Part shown: piece after piece, positions 41,278 through 48,531 of the stretch | How the letters are laid out: each line of letters begins with the position of its first letter | Numbering within the stretch: the stretch's first letter is position 1 | DNA from: an uncultured Fimbriimonas sp. | GTDB taxonomy: Bacteria > Armatimonadota > Fimbriimonadia > Fimbriimonadales > Fimbriimonadaceae | Reading direction: 5' to 3' | DNA length: 48,531 nucleotides | Assembly: GCA_945952345.1 (NCBI GenBank) | Contig: CAMFIS010000006.1 | Coordinates: forward strand, 1 to 48,531 | Position numbers and translations under genes: made by a program | Notes under the pieces: generated by a model | Told to the model about the DNA's origin: nothing | Seen by the model: only the letters and a program-made list of their open reading frames with translations | Databases searched by the model: none

Positions 41278-42372
41278 ATGACATTTCTTGCCCTTGTCAG
41301 CCTCCTCGCGGTCAAGCGACTCAGCCCAACGCTCGCGGTGGATGAGATCGTGCGAAAAGAAATGGCGATCGACAAGATTCCTGGGGTCTCCATCGCGGTG
41401 CTGCAAGACGGCAAGCCGGTTAAGATTCGGGGCTATGGATTCGCGAACCTTGAAAACGGCATTCCCGTCACGAAGCAAACGATCTTCGAATCAGGTTCGA
41501 TCGGCAAGCAGTTTACGGCGACCCTCGCCCTGATGCTCGCGCACGACAAAGTGTTCAACCTCGACGATCCCATTACGAAGTGGTTCCCCGAGGAGGCCAC
41601 GAGATGGGAAGGCGTCACCATCCGGCATCTGCTCTCGCACACTTCTGGGTTGCCGGACGCCCCTTACGAGAAGATGAACATGCGCAAGGATTACACCGAG
41701 CCGGAGCTTGTGCAACTCATCGCAAACGAGACCGTGACTCATGCGCCGGCTTCCGAATATCGCTACAACAACGGCGGCTACGTGCTGCTTGGGATTCTCA
41801 TGCATCGCGCCACAGGCAAGTTCTACGGCGATCTCATGAAGGAGAAGATTTTCGATCCGCTTGGCATGAAGACGGCGAGAATCATCAGCGAAGCCGACAT
41901 CGTTCCGCACCGCGCCTCGGGCTACGAGATGACCGACAAGGGCATCAAGAATCAGGCGTGGGTGGCTCCGTCTTTGAATACCACCGCAGACGGCTCGCTG
42001 TATCTCAGTACAGACGACTTCGTAAAGTGGGACGAGGCGTTGACTTCAAACAAGCTCCTCCCTGCCGACGAGATGGCGCAAGCATGGACGCCTTCGAAGC
42101 TGATGAGTGGCGAACTTGCAGGTCACGACACTTATGGCTACGGACTGGGCTGGCGAATACCGCTGAATGTTGGCTCCCATCGCATGGCCGAGCACATGGG
42201 TGCCTGGCAGGGATTCAGCAACTACATCGGCCGCGTGCTGGATCGCGGTGTGACCGTGGTTGTGCTGACGAATCTCGATTCGGGGCATAGCAAAGCCGAC
42301 GTGATCGGCCGGTCGGTGCTCCAACAGTATGTTTCCGACTTGCCCGCTCTCAACTCGCCGGTCGAGCATTAG
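41278..42372 (+). CDS. Exported serine hydrolase, class C beta-lactamase fold (1)
   Basis: A 364-residue member of the beta-lactamase/PBP4* family. The N-terminal MTFLALVSLLAVKRLSPTLA is a short signal. The active site is SIGK (S74, K77), then YNN (163-165) and the third-box equivalent HMGAWQGFSNY. Family members include esterases, D-amino-acid peptidases and true beta-lactamases; nothing here decides among them. A close paralogue follows 175 bases later on the same strand. TATATA lies 3 bases before the ATG, closer than at other genes, so the promoter is uncertain. Confidence 0.9.
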   Translation: MTFLALVSLLAVKRLSPTLAVDEIVRKEMAIDKIPGVSIAVLQDGKPVKIRGYGFANLENGIPVTKQTIFESGSIGKQFTATLALMLAHDKVFNLDDPITKWFPEEATRWEGVTIRHLLSHTSGLPDAPYEKMNMRKDYTEPELVQLIANETVTHAPASEYRYNNGGYVLLGILMHRATGKFYGDLMKEKIFDPLGMKTARIISEADIVPHRASGYEMTDKGIKNQAWVAPSLNTTADGSLYLSTDDFVKWDEALTSNKLLPADEMAQAWTPSKLMSGELAGHDTYGYGLGWRIPLNVGSHRMAEHMGAWQGFSNYIGRVLDRGVTVVVLTNLDSGHSKADVIGRSVLQQYVSDLPALNSPVEH

Positions 42373-42475
42373 TGCATCCGAATTTGATGCACGATCTCGA
42401 CAATGGCATTCCCTTCTCACAGTCATAACGTGAAAGTCAGTTCGAATACGTAACAGGGAGAGTTAACGACTGACA

Positions 42476-42516
42476 GTCTCGGGAAAGTCGTCGCAGGCTC
42501 CTTTGATTCCCGAGAC
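42476..42516. repeat. 10-bp inverted repeat between the tandem serine hydrolases
   Basis: GTCTCGGGAA (42476-42485) and TTCCCGAGAC (42507-42516) are perfect complements around a 21-base loop. A smaller dyad, GTGCATC/GATGCAC, follows the stop of the first gene (42372-42392). They may act as terminator or operator; no T-run. Confidence 0.6.
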
Positions 42517-42547
42517 ATCCAAATTGCAAAGTCCATAATGAAGGACG

Positions 42548-43546
42548 ATGAGGACGGAGGATTGGCAGAAACTTGTTCGGGCACACCTGGAAGATCGTCC
42601 CATTCCCGGGATCGCCGCGGTCGTCATTCGCCAGGGCAGAATCGGAGGATTTATGACCCATGGGCTATCGAGCCTTGAAGACGGCATACGAATCGAGCCA
42701 ACAACTACCTTCCCTATCGCATCGCTTACCAAACAGTTCGTCGCAACTCTTGTCGTCATGCTCGCACGCGAGGAAACGTTCCGTCTTGAGGACTCGATTG
42801 GCCGATGGTTTCCCGAGGCGCAGGGCCGATGGGATACCGTTACAGTTCGCGATCTGCTGTGCCATCTCTCGGGAATTTCGGATTCTGCTTACAACTCGCT
42901 CGACGAGCAGGTTCCGACAACTGAAGACAAACTCGTCCAGACCATCGCCTCGGCTCCGCTGCTTCGGGCACCCGGAACAAAGTGGGAGTACTGCAACTCA
43001 GGGTATGTCCTTCTCGGCGCGTTGATCCACCGAGTCACAGGCCAGTTTTACGGGGACGCTTTGTTTGAGCGAATCTTCTTCCCACTCGGAATGCGAGATG
43101 CGCAGGTGTATCGAGTAGACGCCGAGAACATGGCGACCGGGTACGAGCTGGATGGAAACTCAATCGATGTCGAGGATTGGGTGGATCCGTCGTTCTGCAC
43201 TCCGGCCGATGGCGGATTGATAATGTGCATCCAGGATATGGGCCGCTGGCTTGCGGCATTAGATCGCGGCTTTCCCTCGCTCGAGGTTCAGGAACAGCTC
43301 TGGACTCCAGCAAGGCTGAGAAATGGTGCTCTTGCGGGGTATTCGGGGTTGCGAATTGGGATGGGTTGGTTCATGCCAACGGTGCCCGGGCTGCCGGGAC
43401 TGCTTCAACACGAAGGGGCGTTTCGCGGATTCTCCAGCTACGTTGGGAGAGTGGGCGAGAAGTCGGTAGCGCTGCTGGCGAATATCGACGACGATGTGAG
43501 TGAATTGAAGGTTTTGGGACAGGCGATTCTTCGGGAGCTGGTTTGA
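42548..43546 (+). CDS. Serine hydrolase, class C beta-lactamase fold (2), no signal peptide
   Basis: A 332-residue paralogue of the previous gene's product. Active-site boxes: SLTK (S59, K62), YCN (148-150) and HEGAFRGFSSY. Shared phrases such as GYVLLG, HRVTGQFYGD and WTPARLRNG show that the two arose by duplication. This copy begins MRTEDWQKLVRAHL with no export signal, so it is probably cytoplasmic. The ATG follows GAAGGACG, a usable ribosome-binding site. The substrate is unknown. Confidence 0.9.
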   Translation: MRTEDWQKLVRAHLEDRPIPGIAAVVIRQGRIGGFMTHGLSSLEDGIRIEPTTTFPIASLTKQFVATLVVMLAREETFRLEDSIGRWFPEAQGRWDTVTVRDLLCHLSGISDSAYNSLDEQVPTTEDKLVQTIASAPLLRAPGTKWEYCNSGYVLLGALIHRVTGQFYGDALFERIFFPLGMRDAQVYRVDAENMATGYELDGNSIDVEDWVDPSFCTPADGGLIMCIQDMGRWLAALDRGFPSLEVQEQLWTPARLRNGALAGYSGLRIGMGWFMPTVPGLPGLLQHEGAFRGFSSYVGRVGEKSVALLANIDDDVSELKVLGQAILRELV

Positions 43547-43709
43547 TCTTCAGCCAACTTCGTTAAAGGAACGCATAATCAGAGAAGTGCGCTATCCCCC
43601 GCTTCGTTCCTCAGCCTCCACTTCGTGGACCCTACCTTCGCCAAGACGTAGTTTTGGTTTCTGAGTTTGTCGAGACAGCGGCCGTTGGAAATGCCGTGGC
43701 ACGTACTGT

Positions 43710-45224
43710 CTACACCACCACTCGCTCGCGATACTGGACCGCCTCGGCGATGTGATTCCGCTTCACTTGCTCGCTGCCATCGAGGTCGGCGATTGTTCGG
43801 CTCACGCGCAAAATACGGTCAAACACGCGGCCCGAGATGTTCATCCGCGCCGCGACTTGGCGCATGAACTGGTCACATTCAGCGTCCAGAACCACCATCT
43901 CGCGAATCTCGCGCGGAGTCATCTTCGCATTGACTCGTGAGCCACCGAGCCGCTTGCCCTGGAGCGCTCGTGCTCGAACCACCCGGTCCCGAATCGCTGA
44001 ACTCTCTTCCCCGCCCTCCTTATCGAGCAGCTCGTCTGGCTTTAGCCGCGGGACTTCGATGTGAATATCGATTCGATCGAGCAGGGGACCGCTGATCTTG
44101 CCTGCGTACTTAATGCAGCTCGCGGGAGTCGAGACGCACTTCTGTTCAGGCAGTCCGCGGAATCCGCAGGGACAGGGATTCATCGCGCCAATGAGGATGC
44201 ATTCGGCGGGAAAAGTGACCGTGTTTTGCACTCGCGCGACGGTGACAACGCCATCCTCGAGCGGCTGCCTCAGGGCCTCCAGGACGGACCGGTCGAATTC
44301 CGGCATCTCGTCCATAAAGAGGCAGCCGAAGTGGCCCATCGAAATCTCGCCGGGCTTTGGATTTTTGCCTCCACCCACGATGGCAGCGTGGGAAGCGGAG
44401 TGGTGAGGTGAACGGAAGGGCCGCTCCCAAATCAGGCCGTCTTTCGCTTTCTGTCCAGCCGAAGAATGGATGCGGGTGACGGCGACGCTCTCTTCTAAGC
44501 TCAAAGGCGGAAGGATGGTGGGGAGTCGACGGGCAAGCATGGTCTTTCCGCTTCCCGGCGGACCAACCATGAGAACGTTATGCCCACCGGCGGCGGCGAT
44601 CTCAAGGGCGCGGACGGCGTGCTTCTGCCCTTTCACATCGTTAAAATCCACACCATATTCCGGAAGGCGCGCCTCCGGCGAATCGTCAAAGATGACGGGT
44701 CCGATGAGGGGTGAGCCATTGAGAAGTTCGATCGCTTCCAGGAGGGTCGACACTCCGTAGACGTCGAGACCGACCGCGACGGCAGCTTCCATCGCATTTG
44801 CTTTCGGCAGAATGAGACGCTTAAAGCCCTTCTCCAACGCCATCAGGGCGACGGAGACAGCGCCGTCGATCGGGCGGAGAATGCCGTCGAGGCCGAGTTC
44901 TCCGAGAATGAGCGTCCCCTCAAGTTCTGAGATCGGACACACCCCATCACAAGCCAGGATTGCACACGCAATTGGTAGGTCAAGCCAGGGTCCTTGCTTC
45001 CGAATATCGCCGGGAGCGAGGTTGCACATGATGGTCTGCTTCGGCATCGAGAGACCAGAATTCTTGATTGCGGCCCGAACGCGTTCCTTACTTTCGGCTA
45101 CCGCTTGGTCGGCCAAGCCGACGATGATCATCGAGATTTCTCGCCAAGGTTGAAGGTCGATTTCGATGACGATCGGCAGCGCCTCGATCCCGTTCAGAGT
45201 AGCGGAATGAGCCTTGGCGATCAC
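43710..45224 (-). CDS. comM: ComM/YifB-type AAA ATPase (magnesium-chelatase-like)
   Basis: ComM is a ring helicase that extends heteroduplex during natural transformation; YifB homologues are widespread. The 504 residues show the N-terminal ChlI-like domain (SATLNGIEA, VGLADQAVAESKERVRAAI, GDIRKQGPWLDLPIA), Walker A GPPGSGKT (221-228), Walker B LFMDEMPEF, FPAECILIGAMNPCPCGF with a Cys cluster, and the C-terminal helical domain (RAIADL-like VSRTIADLDGSEQVKRNHIA). The start is a GTG at 45224, with TAACAT 7 bases upstream and no Shine-Dalgarno sequence. Its presence suggests competence for DNA uptake; no other com gene is in the window. Confidence 0.95.
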   Translation of the reverse strand: MIAKAHSATLNGIEALPIVIEIDLQPWREISMIIVGLADQAVAESKERVRAAIKNSGLSMPKQTIMCNLAPGDIRKQGPWLDLPIACAILACDGVCPISELEGTLILGELGLDGILRPIDGAVSVALMALEKGFKRLILPKANAMEAAVAVGLDVYGVSTLLEAIELLNGSPLIGPVIFDDSPEARLPEYGVDFNDVKGQKHAVRALEIAAAGGHNVLMVGPPGSGKTMLARRLPTILPPLSLEESVAVTRIHSSAGQKAKDGLIWERPFRSPHHSASHAAIVGGGKNPKPGEISMGHFGCLFMDEMPEFDRSVLEALRQPLEDGVVTVARVQNTVTFPAECILIGAMNPCPCGFRGLPEQKCVSTPASCIKYAGKISGPLLDRIDIHIEVPRLKPDELLDKEGGEESSAIRDRVVRARALQGKRLGGSRVNAKMTPREIREMVVLDAECDQFMRQVAARMNISGRVFDRILRVSRTIADLDGSEQVKRNHIAEAVQYRERVVV

Positions 45225-45231
45225 GAGGGAT

Positions 45232-45237
45232 ATGTTA
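45232..45237 (-). promoter_or_regulatory. Candidate -10 (TAACAT) of comM
   Basis: On the minus strand TAACAT-ATCCCTC-GTG, a 7-base gap. The upstream region is AT-rich and carries two TAGCGAGAA direct repeats. Confidence 0.4.
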
Positions 45238-45309
45238 TCACAGAGAAACGACTTCTTGACTTCTCGCTAAAATTTCATCAATTATTGACGAATCGCAAAC
45301 TCCGACTCA

Positions 45310-45951
45310 CTATGCTGGATTTCTCGCTATAAGCATTCGGATTCCATCAATCATTACCTGAATTTGACTCTTGTCAAAGTTTGCTCCCCGACCATGTGCA
45401 GCATCGTTCCTGAGACCTTGCCAAGCCGTTACGAGCTTTTGCATGTTTAAGTCGTAGACCTTTGCTTTGGATAACTCTACGTTAAGTGGGTCACCAGTGA
45501 GTGGCTTGCCCTTGTTGTCTACGATTGCTAAACCCTTCTTTATTGCTAGCTGTCTTAAGTGAGACTCCTGTGCAGTGCCAGCCACAACAGTTGCTGCCAA
45601 GAAGTAGCCATTGTCGACAAGATGTTGGGCCATGTCCAAAAGGTCGGAGAATATCTCGCCATGGGCTAATTCGAAAATGTTTCCCGTGAAATGTTCGTTA
45701 AGCAAGTCATTCAAAAGCGCTCTTACTACAGACTCTACATCCTCTATGAATCCAAGTCTCTTGTGCCTCAGAAATTCTACGTATTGGCTGTGTGGTGCAA
45801 TATCGTTGATCGCCTGAATCATTCTCATTTCTAGTTGAGGTTCATGCCTATACGAGGTCGAACCTGAGCCCCGCCATGGCAATTTCTCATACTCAGCTAT
45901 GAGAGAGGTCAGGCGATCGATAGACCTTTGGTCGTTTGGGCTAATAGGCAC
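45310..45951 (-). CDS. HEPN-like protein of unknown function
   Basis: This 213-residue all-helical, soluble protein has a C-terminal half resembling HEPN/Abi-like domains: LAATVVAGTAQESHLRQLAI (118-137) and LVTAWQGLRNDAAHG (173-187), where R181 and H186 form the Rx4-6H motif that is catalytic in HEPN ribonucleases. No antitoxin-like small gene is adjacent. Base composition is clearly more AT-rich than the neighbours, suggesting horizontal origin. Start set at GTG 45951 with TACGCT 6 bases upstream; no Shine-Dalgarno sequence, so the N-terminus is uncertain. It could be a defence or regulatory RNase, or an inactive relative. Confidence 0.65.
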   Translation of the reverse strand: MPISPNDQRSIDRLTSLIAEYEKLPWRGSGSTSYRHEPQLEMRMIQAINDIAPHSQYVEFLRHKRLGFIEDVESVVRALLNDLLNEHFTGNIFELAHGEIFSDLLDMAQHLVDNGYFLAATVVAGTAQESHLRQLAIKKGLAIVDNKGKPLTGDPLNVELSKAKVYDLNMQKLVTAWQGLRNDAAHGRGANFDKSQIQVMIDGIRMLIARNPA

Positions 45952-45957
45952 AGATAA

Positions 45958-45963
45958 AGCGTA
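45958..45963 (-). promoter_or_regulatory. Candidate -10 (TACGCT) of the HEPN-like gene
   Basis: On the minus strand TACGCT-TTATCT-GTG, a 6-base gap. It depends on the GTG start being right. Confidence 0.3.
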
Positions 45964-46005
45964 CCAACTTAAATGTCGGATAGGGCCCCCGCGTAGTCAA
46001 ACTAC

Positions 46006-46023
46006 AAAAAATGGTGCACCACC
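46006..46023 (-). terminator. Weak terminator after the pyk operon
   Basis: On the minus strand GGTGGTGCACC is followed by ATTTTTTG: a short GGTG/CACC stem and a T-run, 23 bases after the stop of the last gene. Confidence 0.4.
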
Positions 46024-46045
46024 GCTAGTCTTCGAAGAAGGACTT

Positions 46046-46690
46046 CTAACTCTTCATAACAAGCTTCATCGTGAAGTCGCAGTCCACGATGTCCGTCCCA
46101 CCCTGCATTTGGGTACGGGTGAACTTCGCCTCGATCAAGCTGGGAAATGGCGACTTCGCCTTCCGCACGAAGCGACCAAACGCGTCGGTGCCCTTCATCT
46201 CTCGATAGCTAAACTGATACTCGCGGTCGTCTTTGATGGACTTCACGAATCGAGCCGACAGTGCCCCGATGGGCATGCCCTTTCCGTCGTCGGGATAGTC
46301 GACCGTCCAGGATTTCTCACGCGAAGGGTCGCCCTTCGGCTCAGGCAAAATCGCCTTTAGCACCCGAAACAGTCGATTCTCGAGGCCAAATCTGCCCTCG
46401 GGCATGAACGCTACCGCGCCATTCGGGAAAAGAGCCCATTCGTGTCGAGCGGGGACGGCTTTCGTGTCGGTCGGAAAGCGTTGACCATCCACAATGCTTG
46501 CGGTCAAGAGCTGGGAAACTTGAATCGTGGCGGACTCGTTTCGAACCGCCGTCACCTCGACGTTGAAAGACTCTTCTTCGGTGATGTCAATATCTTTGGC
46601 AGTGTAGTGAAAGGTCAGGACGTAGGGCCACTTCTGACCTACCGTCATTTGGTCGGCCACCAAGGCCATGCAGAGCAACGTCGAAATCAC
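46046..46690 (-). CDS. Exported protein of unknown function
   Basis: A 214-residue protein with a short signal peptide (MISTLLCMALVADQM) and a beta-rich body (YVLTFHYTAKDIDITEEESF, VTAVRNESATIQVSQ, EYQFSYREMKG, FTMKLVMKS). I do not recognise a family. The GTG start overlaps the stop of the preceding small membrane-protein gene (GTGA at 46687-46690), so it is translationally coupled to it, and both lie downstream of pyk. Confidence 0.75.
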   Translation of the reverse strand: MISTLLCMALVADQMTVGQKWPYVLTFHYTAKDIDITEEESFNVEVTAVRNESATIQVSQLLTASIVDGQRFPTDTKAVPARHEWALFPNGAVAFMPEGRFGLENRLFRVLKAILPEPKGDPSREKSWTVDYPDDGKGMPIGALSARFVKSIKDDREYQFSYREMKGTDAFGRFVRKAKSPFPSLIEAKFTRTQMQGGTDIVDCDFTMKLVMKS

Positions 46691-46965
46691 TTCAAAGGCG
46701 CCTCGTTAGGCTTAGCGAACCCCATGCGCCTCGCTTCTTCTTCCTTTTGGACCGGGTTCAGCATCTGATCGTTCTCTTTCTGCTTCAATTGACTGGAATG
46801 GTAACCGGCCAGTTCCTTTCGCATCTGGTTTGCCTTATCGCGCTCCATAAAATACACGCGCCACGTGGGCCGAGCCGTGTAGATTACAACGCCAATTCCG
46901 CCCAAGATGGCGATGGGAATGAAGTAGTTGAATCGTCGCTTTCGAACCTTTGGAGGGTTATTCAT
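46687..46965 (-). CDS. Small single-pass membrane protein
   Basis: This 92-residue protein has a basic N-terminus (MNNPPKVRKRRFNYF), one membrane helix (about 16-30, IPIAILGGIGVVIYT) and a charged helical tail rich in Lys, Gln and Glu. The topology is probably N-in with the tail outside. The ATG lies inside the 3' end of pyk (8-base overlap), and its stop overlaps the next gene, so pyk and the two small genes form a coupled unit. Function unknown. Confidence 0.75.
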   Translation of the reverse strand: MNNPPKVRKRRFNYFIPIAILGGIGVVIYTARPTWRVYFMERDKANQMRKELAGYHSSQLKQKENDQMLNPVQKEEEARRMGFAKPNEAPLK

Positions 46966-48358
46966 GTTTAATCACCTGAGTCATGATAAGGTTCGTGCTG
47001 CCAACCTTGCCCGCTGGCACACCAGCGGTAAAGATCACCAGGTCCCCTTCTTTCAGACGTCCTTCGGCAACAAACGCTTCCGTTGCGTTCTTCAGGATGT
47101 CGTCCGTTGTGGTTAGAAAATCGATCATCAGGGCCTCGACGCCCCACACCACGGCCATATAGGCCGCCGTCTCTTTGCTCCAACTGGCGCAGAGAATGTT
47201 GGACTTTGGCCGGAATTTACTCACGAGCCTGGGAGTCTGTCCGCTTGCCGAAGTTGCGACCACTGCGGCCGGGGCAAGCTGCCGTTCGAGCGTTGCGATC
47301 GCATGGGCGATCGCCTGATTATGGTTTTCGGGCTCTGTCTGCGAGTGCTTAAGGTAGATCGTCTCCCCGAGTTCGTATTCGGCCTCGATGGCAATGCGCG
47401 ACATGACTTTGACGCACTCGATGGGATATTGCCCGGCGGCGGTTTCTCCACTGAGCATGATCGCGTCGGTACCGTCGGTGATGGCGTTGAAGACATCGGA
47501 GACTTCTGCACGGGTGGGACGCGGGTTGGTCATCATGCTCTCCAACATTTGGGTCGCGGTGATGACCGGGATGCCGTGCTGACCGCACTTCTCGATGATC
47601 CGCTTCTGGAGGCGCGGCACATCTTCGATGTCCATCTGCAAACCCATGTCGCCGCGAGCCACCATGATGATGTCCACTTCAGGCATGATCTCGTTCAGAT
47701 CGCTGATGGCTTCGGGAGTTTCGATCTTGGCGCAGATCTTGACCTTGGCCTGGAGTTTGTCCAATTCCCACTTTAGAAGCTTGATGTCGCTGGCGTGCTT
47801 AACGTAGCTGAGGGCGATGAAGTCGACACCGGCGGCGATGGCCTCCTGGATGTCCTCGACGTCCTTGGTGGTAAGTGCGGGGACTTTGAACGCTTGACCA
47901 ACCAGAGTGATTCCCTTCTTGCTCTTGAGGGTGCCGCCGGTGACGACGGTACCGGTGAACCACTCGTGTTCTTTGCTGTCGATGACAATTTCAATTTCAC
48001 CGTCGCCAAGGAGGAGCCGTTCGCCCGGGTCCATCTCATCGAGGATTTCTTTTTGGTCGATGGGGATTTGTCCGCTCGGGCCAAGGGTAACGTGCTGGCC
48101 GGCGACGAGGTCGAGACCCGAAGACGGCAGCATTCCGACTCGAAACTTCGGACCTTGGAGGTCGGCGAGGATCGCGACCGGACCTGTCTTGGGACTCAGC
48201 TCTCGAATCCATTCGATCCATTGGCGCTTGTCTTCCCATGCGCCGTGGCTGCAATTGAGGCGAGCGACATTCATGCCCGCGTCGATGAGCTGATGAATCT
48301 TCTCTTTTGAGTCCACTGCGGGACCCATGGTAACGACGATCTTAGTCCGTCTTTTCAT
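46958..48358 (-). CDS. pyk: Pyruvate kinase
   Basis: This enzyme transfers phosphate from phosphoenolpyruvate to ADP, the last step of glycolysis. The 466 residues show TKIVVTMGPA (5-14), MNVARLNCSHG (29-39), ADLQGPKFR, the substrate block KICAKIETPEAI with the active Lys, and the metal motif VARGDMGLQMDIEDVP, then TQMLESMMTNPRPTRAEVSD. The C-terminal domain is ordinary and lacks the extra PEP-utiliser domain of some enzymes. ATG 48358 follows GGAAG. It heads a three-gene unit with two membrane/exported proteins. Together with ppc about 7 kb away, two enzymes competing for PEP are encoded in this window. Confidence 0.98.
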   Translation of the reverse strand: MKRRTKIVVTMGPAVDSKEKIHQLIDAGMNVARLNCSHGAWEDKRQWIEWIRELSPKTGPVAILADLQGPKFRVGMLPSSGLDLVAGQHVTLGPSGQIPIDQKEILDEMDPGERLLLGDGEIEIVIDSKEHEWFTGTVVTGGTLKSKKGITLVGQAFKVPALTTKDVEDIQEAIAAGVDFIALSYVKHASDIKLLKWELDKLQAKVKICAKIETPEAISDLNEIMPEVDIIMVARGDMGLQMDIEDVPRLQKRIIEKCGQHGIPVITATQMLESMMTNPRPTRAEVSDVFNAITDGTDAIMLSGETAAGQYPIECVKVMSRIAIEAEYELGETIYLKHSQTEPENHNQAIAHAIATLERQLAPAAVVATSASGQTPRLVSKFRPKSNILCASWSKETAAYMAVVWGVEALMIDFLTTTDDILKNATEAFVAEGRLKEGDLVIFTAGVPAGKVGSTNLIMTQVIKHE

Positions 48359-48421
48359 GGTTGGCTTCCGTGCCTACGCTCCTTAGTTTAGCCAACCCGC
48401 AACCGAATTGTTCGGATATCG

Positions 48422-48427
48422 TATTAT
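48422..48427 (+). promoter_or_regulatory. -10 (TATTAT) 7 bases before the right-edge gene
   Basis: TATTAT-TTAGGCG-ATG in the region shared with the divergent pyk gene. No Shine-Dalgarno sequence. Confidence 0.45.
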
Positions 48428-48434
48428 TTAGGCG

Positions 48435-48531
48435 ATGCCGGACCACACTTTGAGGACAGGTGATGACGGCTATGCGATGCTTAAGAGTGCATTGAACCAG
48501 GAAGTTACGCCGTGTGACGAGCGTCGGAACC
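48435..48531 (+). CDS. Partial gene at the right edge
   Basis: An open frame from ATG 48435 runs off the window (32 codons, starting MPDHTLRTGDDGYAML), without a stop. TATTAT at the usual leaderless distance supports the start. The visible part (LKSALNQEVTPCDERRN) looks soluble and is too short to identify. Confidence 0.45.
   Translation, partial: MPDHTLRTGDDGYAMLKSALNQEVTPCDERRN

Noticed and set aside
41278-43546. The serine hydrolases as beta-lactamases controlled by the BlaI/M56 pair
   Set aside because: They are 26 kb away, have no dyad like 10067-10082 before them, and the M56 protein lacks a penicillin-binding domain.

Overview
The window is about 48.5 kb of a GC-rich bacterial chromosome with no phage, no insertion sequence, no CRISPR array and no rRNA or tRNA gene that I can see. 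The envelope genes point to a diderm with an outer membrane: a DUF5916-type beta-barrel protein, Tat and lipoprotein signals, and many secreted hydrolases. Protein families typical of Armatimonadota/Planctomycetes-like soil and freshwater bacteria occur together: the TIGR03067 repeat, copper-amine-oxidase-type stalk domains, DUF2339, a sialate O-acetylesterase and PhoPQ-activated-type hydrolases. My best guess is an armatimonadote (Fimbriimonadia-like). That is inference from gene content and not a phylogeny.

Layout. 1-3.0 kb: a partial gene and a MerR regulator (minus strand), then a secreted M14 metallocarboxypeptidase. 3.0-3.5 kb: a noncoding block of structured repeats ending in the ftsZ terminator. 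3.5-5.8 kb: ftsZ and a polyprenyl diphosphate synthase (minus). A perfect 27-bp inverted repeat forms the divergent promoter region towards a DUF1015-like/PhnP-like pair (5.9-7.6 kb). Then come a polysaccharide deacetylase and a CNNM/CorC membrane protein (to 10 kb). 10.1-15.4 kb: a likely operon of BlaI-type repressor, M56 BlaR1-type membrane protease with a coiled-coil tail instead of a penicillin sensor, secreted DUF4097-like protein and DUF5916 barrel. 15.6-19.3 kb: a TIGR03067 protein faces a large DUF2339 membrane protein across a nested palindrome. 19.8-24.3 kb: esterases, a zinc-ribbon protein, DUF488 and a membrane-anchored protein that looks like a catalytically dead class III cyclase. 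24.5-26.2 kb: an ANTAR response regulator/HIT/uracil-DNA glycosylase operon. 26.3-28.4 kb: fumarylacetoacetase with an unknown partner. 28.5-29.7 kb: an AAA ATPase of foreign base composition. 29.7-34.4 kb: DinB-like, PilZ, stalk protein, PhoPQ-activated-type hydrolase and a double GNAT protein. 34.5-36.8 kb: a Tat lipoprotein. 37-41 kb: ppc and an M28 peptidase. 41.3-43.5 kb: two tandem serine hydrolases. 43.7-48.4 kb: comM, an AT-richer HEPN-like gene, and pyk with two membrane/secreted unknowns. A partial gene begins at the right edge.

Two genome-wide signals stand out. First, twelve genes have a -10-like TANNNT hexamer exactly 6 or 7 bases before the start codon, as expected of leaderless transcripts, while many of the others have Shine-Dalgarno sequences. 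Second, a family of short intergenic hairpins (five copies at four loci) keeps an 8-bp stem whose variable bases change in compensating pairs (GC/GC, GT/AC, AT/AT). Its flanks are asymmetric (GTGG outside one arm, TT or T outside the other). Both signals come from reading the sequence and can be tested computationally.
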